Notes: generated by a model from the letters alone, not told the origin. A stretch of DNA of 64,000 nt from CAYZBF01 sp964476585 (GCA_964476585.1 CAYZBF010000002.1:87026-151025), one strand, 5' to 3'. Shown: positions 42,101 through 51,985, counted from the stretch's first letter. Numbers and translations are program-made.

Positions 42101-42128
42101 TTGACAAATCAGTGCTTTTGAATATTAT
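42101..42128 (+). promoter_or_regulatory. osmC promoter, leaderless
   Basis: TTGACA (42101-42106), 16 nt, then TATTAT (42123-42128). Only AAAAAC lies between the -10 box and the ATG at 42135, so transcription should start at the ATG itself. No ribosome site is present. Confidence 0.7.
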
Positions 42129-42134
42129 AAAAAC

Positions 42135-42563
42135 ATGAAAGTTGAAGTAAGACAGGTTGATGGTTTAACACTTTTAGCTAAAGGTAAATCCGGACACTGG
42201 ATGATCCTTGATGGTTCAAAAGAATTCGGGGGAAGTGAGGCAGCCGCAAAGCCCATGGAACTTTTTCTTATTTCCCTTGCAGGATGCACTGGTATGGATG
42301 TAATCTCTCTCCTCAATAAAATGAGAGTTGAATTCCAAGATCTAAGGGTAAATGTCGAAGCAGAGAGAAAGGATGAACACCCAAGGGTTTTCACGTCTAT
42401 AAAACTGGAATACATTGTCTATGGGGATAATATAGACGAGGAGAAATTAAAAAAAGCGATTAATAAATCGCAGGAGAAATATTGTGCAGCTTCTGCTATG
42501 TTAAAAAAGTGTGTTCCTATCACCCATACATATAAGGTGATACAAAGAATTAATAGCCACTAA
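42135..42563 (+). CDS. OsmC-family protein
   Basis: 142 aa. The two reactive cysteines of the family are C51 in SLAGCTGMDVI and C117 in KYCAASAML. It belongs to the YhfA-like branch of OsmC/Ohr thiol peroxidases; peroxide substrate preference is unknown. A consensus promoter directly abuts the ATG, and the Clp gene follows 22 nt downstream. Confidence 0.9.
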   Translation: MKVEVRQVDGLTLLAKGKSGHWMILDGSKEFGGSEAAAKPMELFLISLAGCTGMDVISLLNKMRVEFQDLRVNVEAERKDEHPRVFTSIKLEYIVYGDNIDEEKLKKAINKSQEKYCAASAMLKKCVPITHTYKVIQRINSH

Positions 42564-42585
42564 GGCAGAGAGAACACAAAGAAAA

Positions 42586-44955
42586 ATGGACGAAGATAGA
42601 TTTACAGAGAGAACAAAAGAAACTCTAAGTATTGCACAATCCTCTCTATCTAAGTTTAATCACACGGAACTTACGCCACTTCATCTTTTATATGGACTCT
42701 TGGGCAACCCAGAAGGTGTAGTTCCAAATATCTTAAAGGATATGGGGATAAATCCAGATCAGGTGAAGAACAAAGTTATTGATGAACTTGACAAATTACC
42801 TAAAGCTTATGGGGGAACTCTTCAAGCCTACATATCTTCTGGAGCAAAAAGTATTCTAGATAATGCCTGGGAAGAAGCAAGAAGACTGAAAGATAAATAC
42901 ATAGGCACAGAACATATTCTTCTCGCTCTAACCGAGGATAGAGGAAAAGCAGGGGAAATCCTCTCTGCATTCGGTATCTCTGAAGAAAATATATATAACT
43001 CTCTTAAGAATGTGCGCGGAGAGAAAAGGATAGAAGAACCTGATGCTGAGAGTAAGTATAAAATCCTTGAAAAATACACTAGGGATCTTACAGAGTCAAT
43101 AGGGGATCCTGTAATAAACAGAGAGAAAGAAATAAAGAGGGTAATGCAGATACTCATAAGAAAGACAAAGAACAACCCTGTTCTTGTTGGGGAAGCAGGT
43201 GTAGGGAAAACTGCGATTGTTGAAGGACTCGCCCAGAGAATAGTGGGGGGTAAGGTTCCAGACTTATTGAAGGATAAAAGGATTCTGGCCCTTGATATCG
43301 GAGGACTCATTGCAGGAACCAAATTTAGAGGAGAATTTGAGGATCGATTGAAGGCAATATTAGACGAATTAGAAAAGAAACAAGACGAGCTTATCCTCTT
43401 TATCGACGAACTTCACACAATTGTAGGCGCTGGAGCTGCCGAAGGTGCCATCGATGCTTCAAATATGATGAAACCATTCCTTGCAAGGGGTACTATAAAA
43501 ACAATAGGCGCTACAACTGTATCGGAATACAGAAAGCACATTGAAAAGGACCCTGCACTTGAGAGAAGATTCCAACCAGTCTGGGTAGATGAGCCATCAG
43601 TTGCCGATTCAATCGAAATATTAAAAGGTCTTAAAAGCAGTTATGAGAAGTATCATAATGTGAAGATAGACGAATCTGCAATCGATGCAGCGGTAAAATT
43701 CTCAAAGAGGTATATACAGGATCGATATTTGCCTGATAAAGCTATAGACCTTCTTGACGAAGCTTGTGCAAAGAGACAGCTTGAGAAGGCGAGTTTCCCC
43801 AAAGATTTAAAAGGAATGAAGGAAAAAATAGATAGCCTCCGGAAAGAAGCAAAGAAATCAGCAGAAGAAGGAGATCACAGAACCGCTCAAAAAATTATGA
43901 GCGAAGAGGAGAAAATTCAAAAAGAATATCAAAGAGAAAAAGAAAAATGGAATAAGAAATATCCTACAGATCAAGCTCTCCATGATGAAGACATAGCGGA
44001 AATTGTGTCAGCATGGACAGGTATTCCGGTCAGCAAAATGCTGGAAAAAGAAAAACATAAATTAATACATCTAGAAGAAAAGATACACGAACGTATCGTA
44101 GATCAAGATGAAGCAGTGGAAGCAATAGCAAATGCCATAAGGAGAGCACGGTCGGGCCTAGCCGACCCCACAAAGCCAATCGGATCATTTATCTTCTTAG
44201 GGCCTACTGGTGTAGGAAAAACAGAGTTAGCAAAAGTTCTTGCATGGATATTATTTGACTCTGAGGACGCTCTTATAAGGGTGGATATGAGTGAATATAT
44301 GGAAAAACATACGGTAGCGAGACTTATTGGTGCACCACCAGGTTATGTAGGCTATGAAGAGGGTGGATATCTTACAGAAGCAATCCGAAAAAGACCATAC
44401 AGAGTAATTCTCTATGATGAGATTGAAAAGGCTCATCCAGATGTATTCAATATACTCCTTCAGATATTAGACGATGGTAGACTCACAGATGGGAAGGGAA
44501 GGACCGTAAATTTCGCCAATACGGTGAATATAATGACCTCTAACATCGCATCCGACATAATCCAAAATCTTGCAGATAATTATGACTTACTTAAGGAAAA
44601 GATTACTGAACAGTTAAAGCTGAAGATGAGGCCTGAATTCCTGAACAGAATAGACGATATCATAATATTCAAACCGCTCACCAAGAATCAAGTTAAGGAG
44701 ATCGTTGATATTCTATTAAGTAATCTGTCAAAGAGAATTGCCGAATCTGGAATTAGAATAAATATCACCGATGCAGCAAAGGATATGATTGCAAGTGAGG
44801 GATACGATAAGACCTTTGGAGCAAGACCTTTAAAGAGAACTATCCAGAGGTTGATCGAAACGCCTCTATCAACAAAGATAATAAACGGGGAGATAAAAGA
44901 GGAAGAAATCTTCATAGATGTAGAGGGTGATGAATTGGTTTTTAAGCAAAAATAA
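42586..44955 (+). CDS. Clp/Hsp100 ATPase with ClpC-length middle and ClpB-like second AAA module
   Basis: 789 aa. N-domain (1-145) of two Clp repeats; AAA-1 with Walker A GEAGVGKT (202-209) and Walker B LFIDE; a short middle coiled coil (about 396-465) as in ClpC, much shorter than the ClpB M-domain; AAA-2 with GPTGVGKT (539-546) and VILYDE. The loop after TSN (651-680) has no LGF/VGF ClpP-binding tripeptide and resembles ClpB. Disaggregase activity without ClpP is therefore likely. The ribosome site is weak; the 22-nt gap is a fragment of the CAGAGAGAACACAAAG repeat family. Confidence 0.88.
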   Translation: MDEDRFTERTKETLSIAQSSLSKFNHTELTPLHLLYGLLGNPEGVVPNILKDMGINPDQVKNKVIDELDKLPKAYGGTLQAYISSGAKSILDNAWEEARRLKDKYIGTEHILLALTEDRGKAGEILSAFGISEENIYNSLKNVRGEKRIEEPDAESKYKILEKYTRDLTESIGDPVINREKEIKRVMQILIRKTKNNPVLVGEAGVGKTAIVEGLAQRIVGGKVPDLLKDKRILALDIGGLIAGTKFRGEFEDRLKAILDELEKKQDELILFIDELHTIVGAGAAEGAIDASNMMKPFLARGTIKTIGATTVSEYRKHIEKDPALERRFQPVWVDEPSVADSIEILKGLKSSYEKYHNVKIDESAIDAAVKFSKRYIQDRYLPDKAIDLLDEACAKRQLEKASFPKDLKGMKEKIDSLRKEAKKSAEEGDHRTAQKIMSEEEKIQKEYQREKEKWNKKYPTDQALHDEDIAEIVSAWTGIPVSKMLEKEKHKLIHLEEKIHERIVDQDEAVEAIANAIRRARSGLADPTKPIGSFIFLGPTGVGKTELAKVLAWILFDSEDALIRVDMSEYMEKHTVARLIGAPPGYVGYEEGGYLTEAIRKRPYRVILYDEIEKAHPDVFNILLQILDDGRLTDGKGRTVNFANTVNIMTSNIASDIIQNLADNYDLLKEKITEQLKLKMRPEFLNRIDDIIIFKPLTKNQVKEIVDILLSNLSKRIAESGIRINITDAAKDMIASEGYDKTFGARPLKRTIQRLIETPLSTKIINGEIKEEEIFIDVEGDELVFKQK

Positions 44956-45168
44956 AGGTTTCCCCATTGAAATATACTCAAAGTTTAATAAAACAAGAAA
45001 CTCCAGAAATTATACCAAATCATACAACTTTGGGACAATGCTTATTTTGCAATAGATGTAAAGTTTGCATAGAACACAAAGAATAATTATAGTAGAAGAA
45101 AGGTGCATATTTTGCACTTTGCATTTTTTAAGTGGAGCGAAGCGACTGCCTCTGCGGCAAAAATTAAA
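44956..45168. repeat. Convergent gap holding a repeat arm
   Basis: Between the ends of the Clp gene and valS. About 45105-45128 is TTTTGCACTTTGCATTTTTT and 45132-45160 contains GTGGAGCGAAGCGACTGCC, the same module (inverted) as at 52917-52943. CATAGAACACAAAG (about 45070) is another family unit. No terminator hairpin stands out. Confidence 0.6.
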
Positions 45169-47784
45169 CTAAGAAATGCTCTTTAGATTCTCCTGCACGT
45201 GATTAAGTTTTTCCTGAAGTTTTTCCTTTTTCTCTTTTGCTTCTTTAACGACCTCTTCTGGAGCCTTATCTAAGAACTGCTCATTTGAAAGTCTCATCGT
45301 TAGATCCTTGAGTATTCCCTTTAGCGCTTTTATCTCTTTAGATAATCTATCTCTCTCTTTATCGAAATCGATTATCCCTTCCAGCGGCACATAAACATCA
45401 ATTCCTTCCTGGTGGAAGAAGGCAGAGTGCGGGACTTTATTACCCGCCTTTATTTTCTCAATATTTGCCAGAAATGATATCCACTGGAATTCTTCCTCAA
45501 ACAGTTCAAATAATTGAGGATCTCCATCAACAACAACTTCTATCTCTTTATCCGGTTGAAGATTGAACTCTCCTCTTATATTGCGGACATTAGAGACAAA
45601 ATTCATAAGTAATTCCATCTCTTCTTCCAATTCCTTCTCTCTGTAAAATTCTTCATAAACAGGCCAATCAGATTCTATTAACTGCTTTTCTGTACCAGGT
45701 ATTATCTCGTTTATCTCCTCTGTTATAAATGGAATATAGGGATGCAGAAGTTTAAGATACTGTTCAAAAGCCCATAAGGCAACTGAGATTGCTCCCTTTC
45801 TCTCAGCCTCATCATCACTATAAATCCTTGGCTTAAGCATTTCGAGATACCAATCGCAGAACTCATGCCAGAAACAAAAAACAAGTAATCTGGCTGCTTC
45901 GCTGATCCTGAAGGAATCAATTAGATCTTCCGTTTCTTTTATCAGTCCCATAACCCTTGAAATAATCCACCTGTCAGCCTTGTATAGATTCACCCCTTCA
46001 GTACTACCCCTGTCACCTTCTTTACAATTCATCAGGATGAACCGAGCTGCATTCCAGATTTTATTGAGGAAATTCCTTCCCTGCTGTATACTTTCCTCCT
46101 TATAGATAACATCCTTACCTTCTGGAGTAATCCTTAAGATTCCGATTCGGAGTGCATCGGCACCATATTTTGCAATGAGATCCAGTGGATCTGGTGAATT
46201 ACCGAGGGACTTTGATAATGGTTTCCTCCTCTCGTCACGAATCATACCATGTAGATAAACTTCCTTAAATGGGACCTCCCCCATAAATTCCAGAGAAGAC
46301 ATAATCATCCTAGCTACCCACAGGAATATTATATCCCAGCCACTTACTAGTGTAGAAGAGGGAAAGAATGCTTTAATATCTTCAGTTTCTTCTGGCCAGC
46401 CAAAGGAAGCGAATGGCCATAGCCAGGAAGAAAACCAGGTATCAAGAACATCCTCTTCCTGAACGACTTTAGAACTCCCACATTTCGTACATTTTACAAC
46501 CTCTTCACGAGACACCATAACTTCGTGACATTCCTCGCAGTAATACACAGGTATTCGATGTCCCCACCAGAGTTGTCTTGAGATCACCCAGGGTCGTATA
46601 TTATCAAGCCAGTGATAATATACTTTTGTCCACCGTGGGAGATAGAATTTAACTTCACCTTCCTCTACAACCTTCTTTGCTTTTTCTGCCATGTCATCCA
46701 TTTTTACGAACCATTGTTTGGATATATATGGCTCTATGATTGTGTGACATCGAGAACAATGACCGATGAAATGTGGATGGGGTTCTTCCCTTTCAAATAA
46801 TTTTCTCTCCTTCAGGTCCTCTATGACCTTCTTCCGCGCTTCAAATCTGTCCAAGCCTTCATATTTTCCACCGTTTTCATTAATGTGCCCCTTTCTATCC
46901 AGGACATTTATTATCTCTAAGTTATGCTCTCTCCCTATCTTAAAATCATCAGGGTCATGGGCAGGCGTTATTTTAACCACACCGGTTCCAAATTCAGGAT
47001 CTACTCTCTCATCAGCAATTACGGGAATCAATCTTCCCATAAGGGGAAGTTCTACCGTCTTCCCAATAATTCCCTTATACCTGTCATCTTCGGGATGAAC
47101 AGCAACAGCTGTATCACCAAGCATTGTCTCTGGACGTGTTGTTGCAACTGTTAGAGCTCCTCCACCTTTTAGTGGATAAGATATATAATAGAGTTTTCCT
47201 TCTTCCTCTTCTGCCTCTACCTCTTCATTGGAGATAACAGTCTCACAACGAGGACAGAAGTTACCTATATACTTATCCCTGTATATATAACCCTTGTTGT
47301 ATAGGCGAACAAAAACTTCCTTGACAGCCCTGGAATAGTCTTCATCCAAGGTAAACTTCTCTCTTGACCAATCACATCCTAACCCAAGCCTCTTCGTCTG
47401 CTTTACAATGCGGTTGTGATATTCATCCTTCCATTCCCATACTCGCTTTATAAACTCTTCCCTTCCAAGGTCAAATCTCGTTAAGCCCTCCTCCTCCAGT
47501 CTCTGTTCTACAACATTCTGTGTCGCTATCCCGGCATGATCGGTACCGGGAAGCCACATTACTTCATAGCCCTGCATCTTATGCGCACGGATAAGCACGT
47601 CCTGGGTGGTGGTATTCAAAACATGACCCATATGTAGGATTCCTGTAACATTTGGCAGTGGTATAAGGATGACATAAAATGGTTTACTAGATGAAGAATC
47701 AGCAACAAAGGTCTTATTTCTTTCCCATCTCAGAGTCCATTTTGTTTCTATTGGTTTTGAATTATATGTTTTAGTAAGTTTCAA
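45169..47784 (-). CDS. valS: Valyl-tRNA synthetase
   Basis: 871 aa, full length. Class I signatures PLPNVTGILHMGHVLN (HIGH) and KPLSKSLGNSPDPL (KMSKS-like), GTDHAGIATQ, the editing domain TTRPETMLGDTAVAVHPED, and a C-terminal coiled-coil tRNA arm (about 800-871). It charges tRNA-Val. Start is TTG at 47784, 2 nt after the upstream stop, with AGAGAGAAG as ribosome site. No T-box leader is present. Confidence 0.96.
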   Translation of the reverse strand: MKLTKTYNSKPIETKWTLRWERNKTFVADSSSSKPFYVILIPLPNVTGILHMGHVLNTTTQDVLIRAHKMQGYEVMWLPGTDHAGIATQNVVEQRLEEEGLTRFDLGREEFIKRVWEWKDEYHNRIVKQTKRLGLGCDWSREKFTLDEDYSRAVKEVFVRLYNKGYIYRDKYIGNFCPRCETVISNEEVEAEEEEGKLYYISYPLKGGGALTVATTRPETMLGDTAVAVHPEDDRYKGIIGKTVELPLMGRLIPVIADERVDPEFGTGVVKITPAHDPDDFKIGREHNLEIINVLDRKGHINENGGKYEGLDRFEARKKVIEDLKERKLFEREEPHPHFIGHCSRCHTIIEPYISKQWFVKMDDMAEKAKKVVEEGEVKFYLPRWTKVYYHWLDNIRPWVISRQLWWGHRIPVYYCEECHEVMVSREEVVKCTKCGSSKVVQEEDVLDTWFSSWLWPFASFGWPEETEDIKAFFPSSTLVSGWDIIFLWVARMIMSSLEFMGEVPFKEVYLHGMIRDERRKPLSKSLGNSPDPLDLIAKYGADALRIGILRITPEGKDVIYKEESIQQGRNFLNKIWNAARFILMNCKEGDRGSTEGVNLYKADRWIISRVMGLIKETEDLIDSFRISEAARLLVFCFWHEFCDWYLEMLKPRIYSDDEAERKGAISVALWAFEQYLKLLHPYIPFITEEINEIIPGTEKQLIESDWPVYEEFYREKELEEEMELLMNFVSNVRNIRGEFNLQPDKEIEVVVDGDPQLFELFEEEFQWISFLANIEKIKAGNKVPHSAFFHQEGIDVYVPLEGIIDFDKERDRLSKEIKALKGILKDLTMRLSNEQFLDKAPEEVVKEAKEKKEKLQEKLNHVQENLKSIS

Positions 47785-47786
47785 TT

Positions 47787-50006
47787 CTAACTTCTCTCTT
47801 CCAGTATTACCTCATAAGTTACTTTTTCTACTCCTAGCTTTTCATCTATAAACTTCTCGCCTTGCTTAATCTTCACGGATCCCTCTAATACTTCCACTGC
47901 AACCCCTCTATTGGATTTTTGGGGGTTAATTAGATAATCTATTCTCTTTAATGATATTTTATAATCGTTAATCTTATAATCACCCTGAAGCCCTCTCATC
48001 CATTGAATAACCTCGGTTCGTAAATCAGATGCCCTTGATTCAAAAGCATAACTTTCTATTTCTCTTCTTTCTACACCTGATTCAAATTTCTCCAGCGAAA
48101 GCAGAAAATTAGACATTGTGGGTACGTCAATCAGAATAACAGAACGATCAGGATGTCTGGCCTTTGAATATGTGTTGGCGTCGCGGACTAAACTCCCTGT
48201 TATGTCTGGATTACCAATTACATTGGGTCCCAAAAATACATCTGTTTCTGGTTTACCTGAAGTAATACCAATGCCTATCTGGAATATCTTTTTGTACTCA
48301 GGTGGCAACTTCTCATAAGTAATGCCGTCAAATCCAATCCCTTCTTCCTCAAATTCTTTAAACCAATCCTTATATCTATTTAGATTTTTCCTGACAAACA
48401 TTTCCGATGATTCTATCATCTCCTTAGCACATTGGATTGCACGATGGGAAGCATCTTGAGAGGGAATGAGCACCAGTTCTTTCTGGTCAAAATGCCCTTT
48501 ACTGCCGGTTAGGAATGCATGATAATCAGCATATAATTCTCCACTATTGGCAGAAAAGAAAACGATACCACCATCCCCTGTATCTTTCAATAGGAAACCA
48601 CCTGTATTTCTTACTGCTTCTGATAATTGTTTCTGGAACTTATTTCTTATCTCATCCTCCATCTTAGCATCCTGTAACTTTTCCCCCATTATAGAGGACC
48701 CTCTAATGTCATATACCATTACTGAAACAGTTTCTCTCCAGTCCCTCAAAATATTTCCTGGATATGCTAATTCTCTTTTAACGTCCGGGATAAAGAAAAC
48801 AGATTTAGGATTTAATTTTCTAGCTAAAATTCCAATCCAATGAGCTTCTTCAAACGGTTCACTTTCAACTCCTTCCAAAGGCCACACTTTTAGCATCTCT
48901 TCTAGAATAAGCTCAACAATAGTGGGAAGGAATATATCTTCATATTTCTTTTTAAACCATTCTATTATTGCAGAGAAATCTATTTTTTTGCCCAGGAATT
49001 GCCGTTTAAAAAATACTTCTGGGACTGATTGCAATTTTTTATTCAACAAACTGTTAATTTCTTCTATATTATCATCTATCTTTCGTGAAAGAGCAGGATC
49101 AAAAAATTGAATTATTTCAGGGATTTCTATATGACTCTCCTTGATGATATGTTCTTTTGAAGAGAGTCCTGATTCCAACCCTCTGAGTTTAGCCTCACCC
49201 ATAACAATATTCTTTTCCATCTCTGACACTGCTTCATGAAGTCTCTCAACACTAAATTTATGAATTGTCTTCATCAATGTCTTAATTTCCTCCAGAACCT
49301 TTTCCTTTATTGTATTCTGCGTACTTCTGATTTTCCGTTTTATCTCGCCCGATTCATCTCTAACCTGCAGCAGAGAAGGCTTGCTAATAAATCGACCCGC
49401 TAACATCTTGAGAATACTCAGGAAAAGTTCTGGATGTTCAACGAATTCAGTTATTTGTTCTACGGTTACTTCTGGTAGAGAAAAAGGAATGGGTTTCGCC
49501 CCTTTTAGATAATCAATCACCTTAGTGTTAAAGGACTCTTCTCCTATACTTTTTCTTAAAAACTGCGTCATAAAGGTAAATTTTTTGTAAAGGGAACTAA
49601 ATCTTTTGGCAGTAGCTCTATTCTTTAACCACTTTTTGAGCCCAATCTCTACAAGGAGTGTTGGAGTTCCTTCCTCAACAGCTTTGGAGTATAGCGTCTC
49701 AAGAATTCTATTAAATCCCTCGAGCTGAGTTGTAAGATATTGCTTATCTCCTTCTTCTATATATGCCTCCAGCGCTTTTAATCCTACCTTCAACTTTGAA
49801 TATACATCAGATGAAAACAAAAGGTATAAAATTACATTAGAAGTACCGAAGGGTTTGATATCATCGCTTCTAAATACACGAAGGAGTAATTCTTTATGAA
49901 GATTGTAATATGAGGGCCTTCCGAATCGAATCTTAAGTTCTAATCCATAAAGAGAGTTCTCTTCAACAGTCCTCTCAAAAGACGATATACTTTCTTCCTG
50001 GTTCAA
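47787..50006 (-). CDS. Protein with class III nucleotidyl cyclase-like domain
   Basis: 739 aa from TTG 50006. Residues 1-425 are mostly helical and unrecognised. Residues about 426-635 resemble a class III adenylate/guanylate cyclase domain: VSVMVYDIRGSS (metal Asp 433), LLKDTGDGGIVFF (Asp 478), FQIGIGITSGKP and NVIGNPDITGSLVRDANTYSKA. A roughly 100-residue insertion (480-570) interrupts the fold. No membrane segment is seen, so it is probably cytoplasmic. It is cotranscribed between rplQ and valS, an unusual site for a signalling enzyme. Catalytic activity is unproven. Confidence 0.65.
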   Translation of the reverse strand: MNQEESISSFERTVEENSLYGLELKIRFGRPSYYNLHKELLLRVFRSDDIKPFGTSNVILYLLFSSDVYSKLKVGLKALEAYIEEGDKQYLTTQLEGFNRILETLYSKAVEEGTPTLLVEIGLKKWLKNRATAKRFSSLYKKFTFMTQFLRKSIGEESFNTKVIDYLKGAKPIPFSLPEVTVEQITEFVEHPELFLSILKMLAGRFISKPSLLQVRDESGEIKRKIRSTQNTIKEKVLEEIKTLMKTIHKFSVERLHEAVSEMEKNIVMGEAKLRGLESGLSSKEHIIKESHIEIPEIIQFFDPALSRKIDDNIEEINSLLNKKLQSVPEVFFKRQFLGKKIDFSAIIEWFKKKYEDIFLPTIVELILEEMLKVWPLEGVESEPFEEAHWIGILARKLNPKSVFFIPDVKRELAYPGNILRDWRETVSVMVYDIRGSSIMGEKLQDAKMEDEIRNKFQKQLSEAVRNTGGFLLKDTGDGGIVFFSANSGELYADYHAFLTGSKGHFDQKELVLIPSQDASHRAIQCAKEMIESSEMFVRKNLNRYKDWFKEFEEEGIGFDGITYEKLPPEYKKIFQIGIGITSGKPETDVFLGPNVIGNPDITGSLVRDANTYSKARHPDRSVILIDVPTMSNFLLSLEKFESGVERREIESYAFESRASDLRTEVIQWMRGLQGDYKINDYKISLKRIDYLINPQKSNRGVAVEVLEGSVKIKQGEKFIDEKLGVEKVTYEVILEERS

Positions 50007-50018
50007 TTTAGAAAGGCC

Positions 50019-50378
50019 TTAGGTTAGTTCTATTATACTTTGCTCTGCTCCATCACCTCTTTTGGGTAAACCAGTCTTTATAATACGAACATAACCGCCG
50101 TTTCTGTCTTTATATTGAGGCAATATAGTTTCAAAGAGTTTATTATATGCTTTTTTTGTGCCTAATTTGCTTCTATATTTCCTCTTCGTATTCAGATCTG
50201 CCCGCAGAGCCCTTGATATCATCCTATCGGCATATATCTTCAATGCTTTTGCTTTTGACTGTGTAGTCATAATGGACTCTTCCATAATTAAAGCAGTAAA
50301 GAGATTATTCAGGGTCGATTTTCTATGTGAGTATGTTCTACCAAGCTTCTTGACTTTGTTTCTATGTCTCATTCCCAT
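50019..50378 (-). CDS. rplQ: 50S ribosomal protein L17
   Basis: 119 aa with the family start MRHRNKVKKLGR (residues 3-14) and SHRKSTLNNL. It binds 23S rRNA near the exit tunnel. It is the last ribosomal gene of the alpha operon and overlaps rpoA by 17 nt. The next gene downstream is the cyclase-like protein. Confidence 0.97.
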   Translation of the reverse strand: MGMRHRNKVKKLGRTYSHRKSTLNNLFTALIMEESIMTTQSKAKALKIYADRMISRALRADLNTKRKYRSKLGTKKAYNKLFETILPQYKDRNGGYVRIIKTGLPKRGDGAEQSIIELT

Positions 50379-51342
50379 CCCCCAGATGAGCTAAAAGATC
50401 CGCATCCAGAAATAAATCATACTCCTTCAATCTATCCTTTACTTCTTTAAGAGATACCTTCCCAAAATTTGGATACTGAAGCATTTCTTCTTCTGATTTT
50501 GCAACAAGATGACCCAACCTATGAATACTCTTCTTCTTCAGGACATTCATAACCCTGTTACCCATTCCAAGCTCTTCTACGGGCATATCAAGGAGTTTTA
50601 TAATTCTTTCCTTTTCATCCTCTGTATCCTCCTCCCCTCCTTCCACAAACACACCTTCTTTAATGAATAAATTGAGATGATCATTCATGATCTTTGCAGA
50701 AAGATTCAATGCCTCATCTGGATGTACTGAACCATCGGTCCATATCTCTATTGTCAGTTCCTCGAAATCAGTCTTCTGACCAACCCTCACATTATTAACC
50801 TGATATTTAACCCTTTTAACAGGTGAAAAATTAGTATCCACATAGATTGTGCCCTCTGGCATGGATGAATCTGAAAATGATTCTCTTGGAACGAAACCTT
50901 TACCGATATCCACCCTCACTCTCATCTTAATCTTTACTTCCTCACCTAAGGTTGTAATAAGTTGGTCTGGATTAACCACCTCAAGATCTGGAGTAAGTAA
51001 GATATCCGAGGCTCTCATCTCACAAGGTCCTTCCTTCTCAAGGGTAACATACTGAGGGAGTTCTTTACCTGTATATCTTAGTCGTATCTTTTTCAAATTG
51101 AGTATAATCTGCGCAACATCCTCCCTTACATTCTTTATGGTAGAAAACTCATGCATTATACCCTGAATCTTAACAGCAGTAATTGCTGCACCCTGAATAG
51201 AAGAGAGTAGCATCCTCCTTAGAGCATGTCCAATAGTAATCCCGTAACCTCTCTCTAATGGAGATATGGAAAATTTCCCGTAGGTTTCATCCTTTTTCCC
51301 TATCTTTATCTTATCGGGCATTATCACGGGTTTTATTCTCAC
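50362..51342 (-). CDS. rpoA: RNA polymerase alpha subunit
   Basis: 326 aa. The N-terminal dimerisation domain (about 1-235) shows SPLERGYGITIGHALRRMLLSSIQG; after a short acidic linker the C-terminal domain (about 255-315) has helix-hairpin-helix segments for UP-element DNA and activators (NVLKKKSIHRLGHLV, NFGKVSLKEVKDRL). Complete, in its usual place between rpsD and rplQ. Confidence 0.98.
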   Translation of the reverse strand: MRIKPVIMPDKIKIGKKDETYGKFSISPLERGYGITIGHALRRMLLSSIQGAAITAVKIQGIMHEFSTIKNVREDVAQIILNLKKIRLRYTGKELPQYVTLEKEGPCEMRASDILLTPDLEVVNPDQLITTLGEEVKIKMRVRVDIGKGFVPRESFSDSSMPEGTIYVDTNFSPVKRVKYQVNNVRVGQKTDFEELTIEIWTDGSVHPDEALNLSAKIMNDHLNLFIKEGVFVEGGEEDTEDEKERIIKLLDMPVEELGMGNRVMNVLKKKSIHRLGHLVAKSEEEMLQYPNFGKVSLKEVKDRLKEYDLFLDADLLAHLGDGNET

Positions 51343-51355
51343 TTAAAACCTCCTA

Positions 51356-51985
51356 TTACTTAGAATATAACTCAACTATAAGATTTTCTTTGATAGGATG
51401 TTCTATATCTTCCCTTTTTGGTTCTCCAATCACCTTGCCCTCCATCTTCTTCCTATTTATTGTCAACCACTCTTTAACCTCTATTTCATGAGCAAGAGCC
51501 TCAGAAAAAGAGGGAATGTCCTTGCTCTTCTTTCTAACGGTTATTTCATCCCCAACAGATGTTTCATAAGAAGGAATATCGACCTTTCCCCCATTCACTT
51601 CTATATGTCCATGGGCAACCGCTTGTCTTGCTTGAACTCTAGACGTGGCAAAACCTAACCTGTACACCACATTATCCAATCTTTTTTCCAATAATATAAG
51701 CAGACTCTCTCCTGTGACACCACCAGCTTTAGTTGCTCTCTCAAAAAGGTTCTTGAATTGACGTTCTCGAAGGTGGTAAATCTCCTTAACTCTCTGCTTC
51801 TCTCTCAATTGAATACCATAAGGCGATTCCCTTGGATGCCAACGCTTGGGCTGTTCACCTGGAGGATTAATGTATCTTACACCTTCAATAGGACATTTCT
51901 TAGAATAGCAACGGTCTCCTTTAAGATATAACTTCATTCTTAACCTTCTACATCTCCTGCATTTGGGACCTGTATATCTTCCCAT
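51356..51985 (-). CDS. rpsD: 30S ribosomal protein S4, zinc-ribbon form
   Basis: 209 aa. Primary 16S rRNA binder and often the translational repressor of the alpha operon. The N-terminus keeps four cysteines (C9, C12, C26, C31), i.e. the zinc-binding version. The S4 RNA-binding domain follows at about 95-160 (RLDNVVYRLGFATSRVQARQ, AHGHIEVNG). It abuts rpsK with no gap. Confidence 0.97.
   Translation of the reverse strand: MGRYTGPKCRRCRRLRMKLYLKGDRCYSKKCPIEGVRYINPPGEQPKRWHPRESPYGIQLREKQRVKEIYHLRERQFKNLFERATKAGGVTGESLLILLEKRLDNVVYRLGFATSRVQARQAVAHGHIEVNGGKVDIPSYETSVGDEITVRKKSKDIPSFSEALAHEIEVKEWLTINRKKMEGKVIGEPKREDIEHPIKENLIVELYSK

Noticed and set aside
50007..50018. T-box or riboswitch before valS
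   Set aside because: valS follows the cyclase-like gene by 2 nt with no leader; no T-box elements are present.
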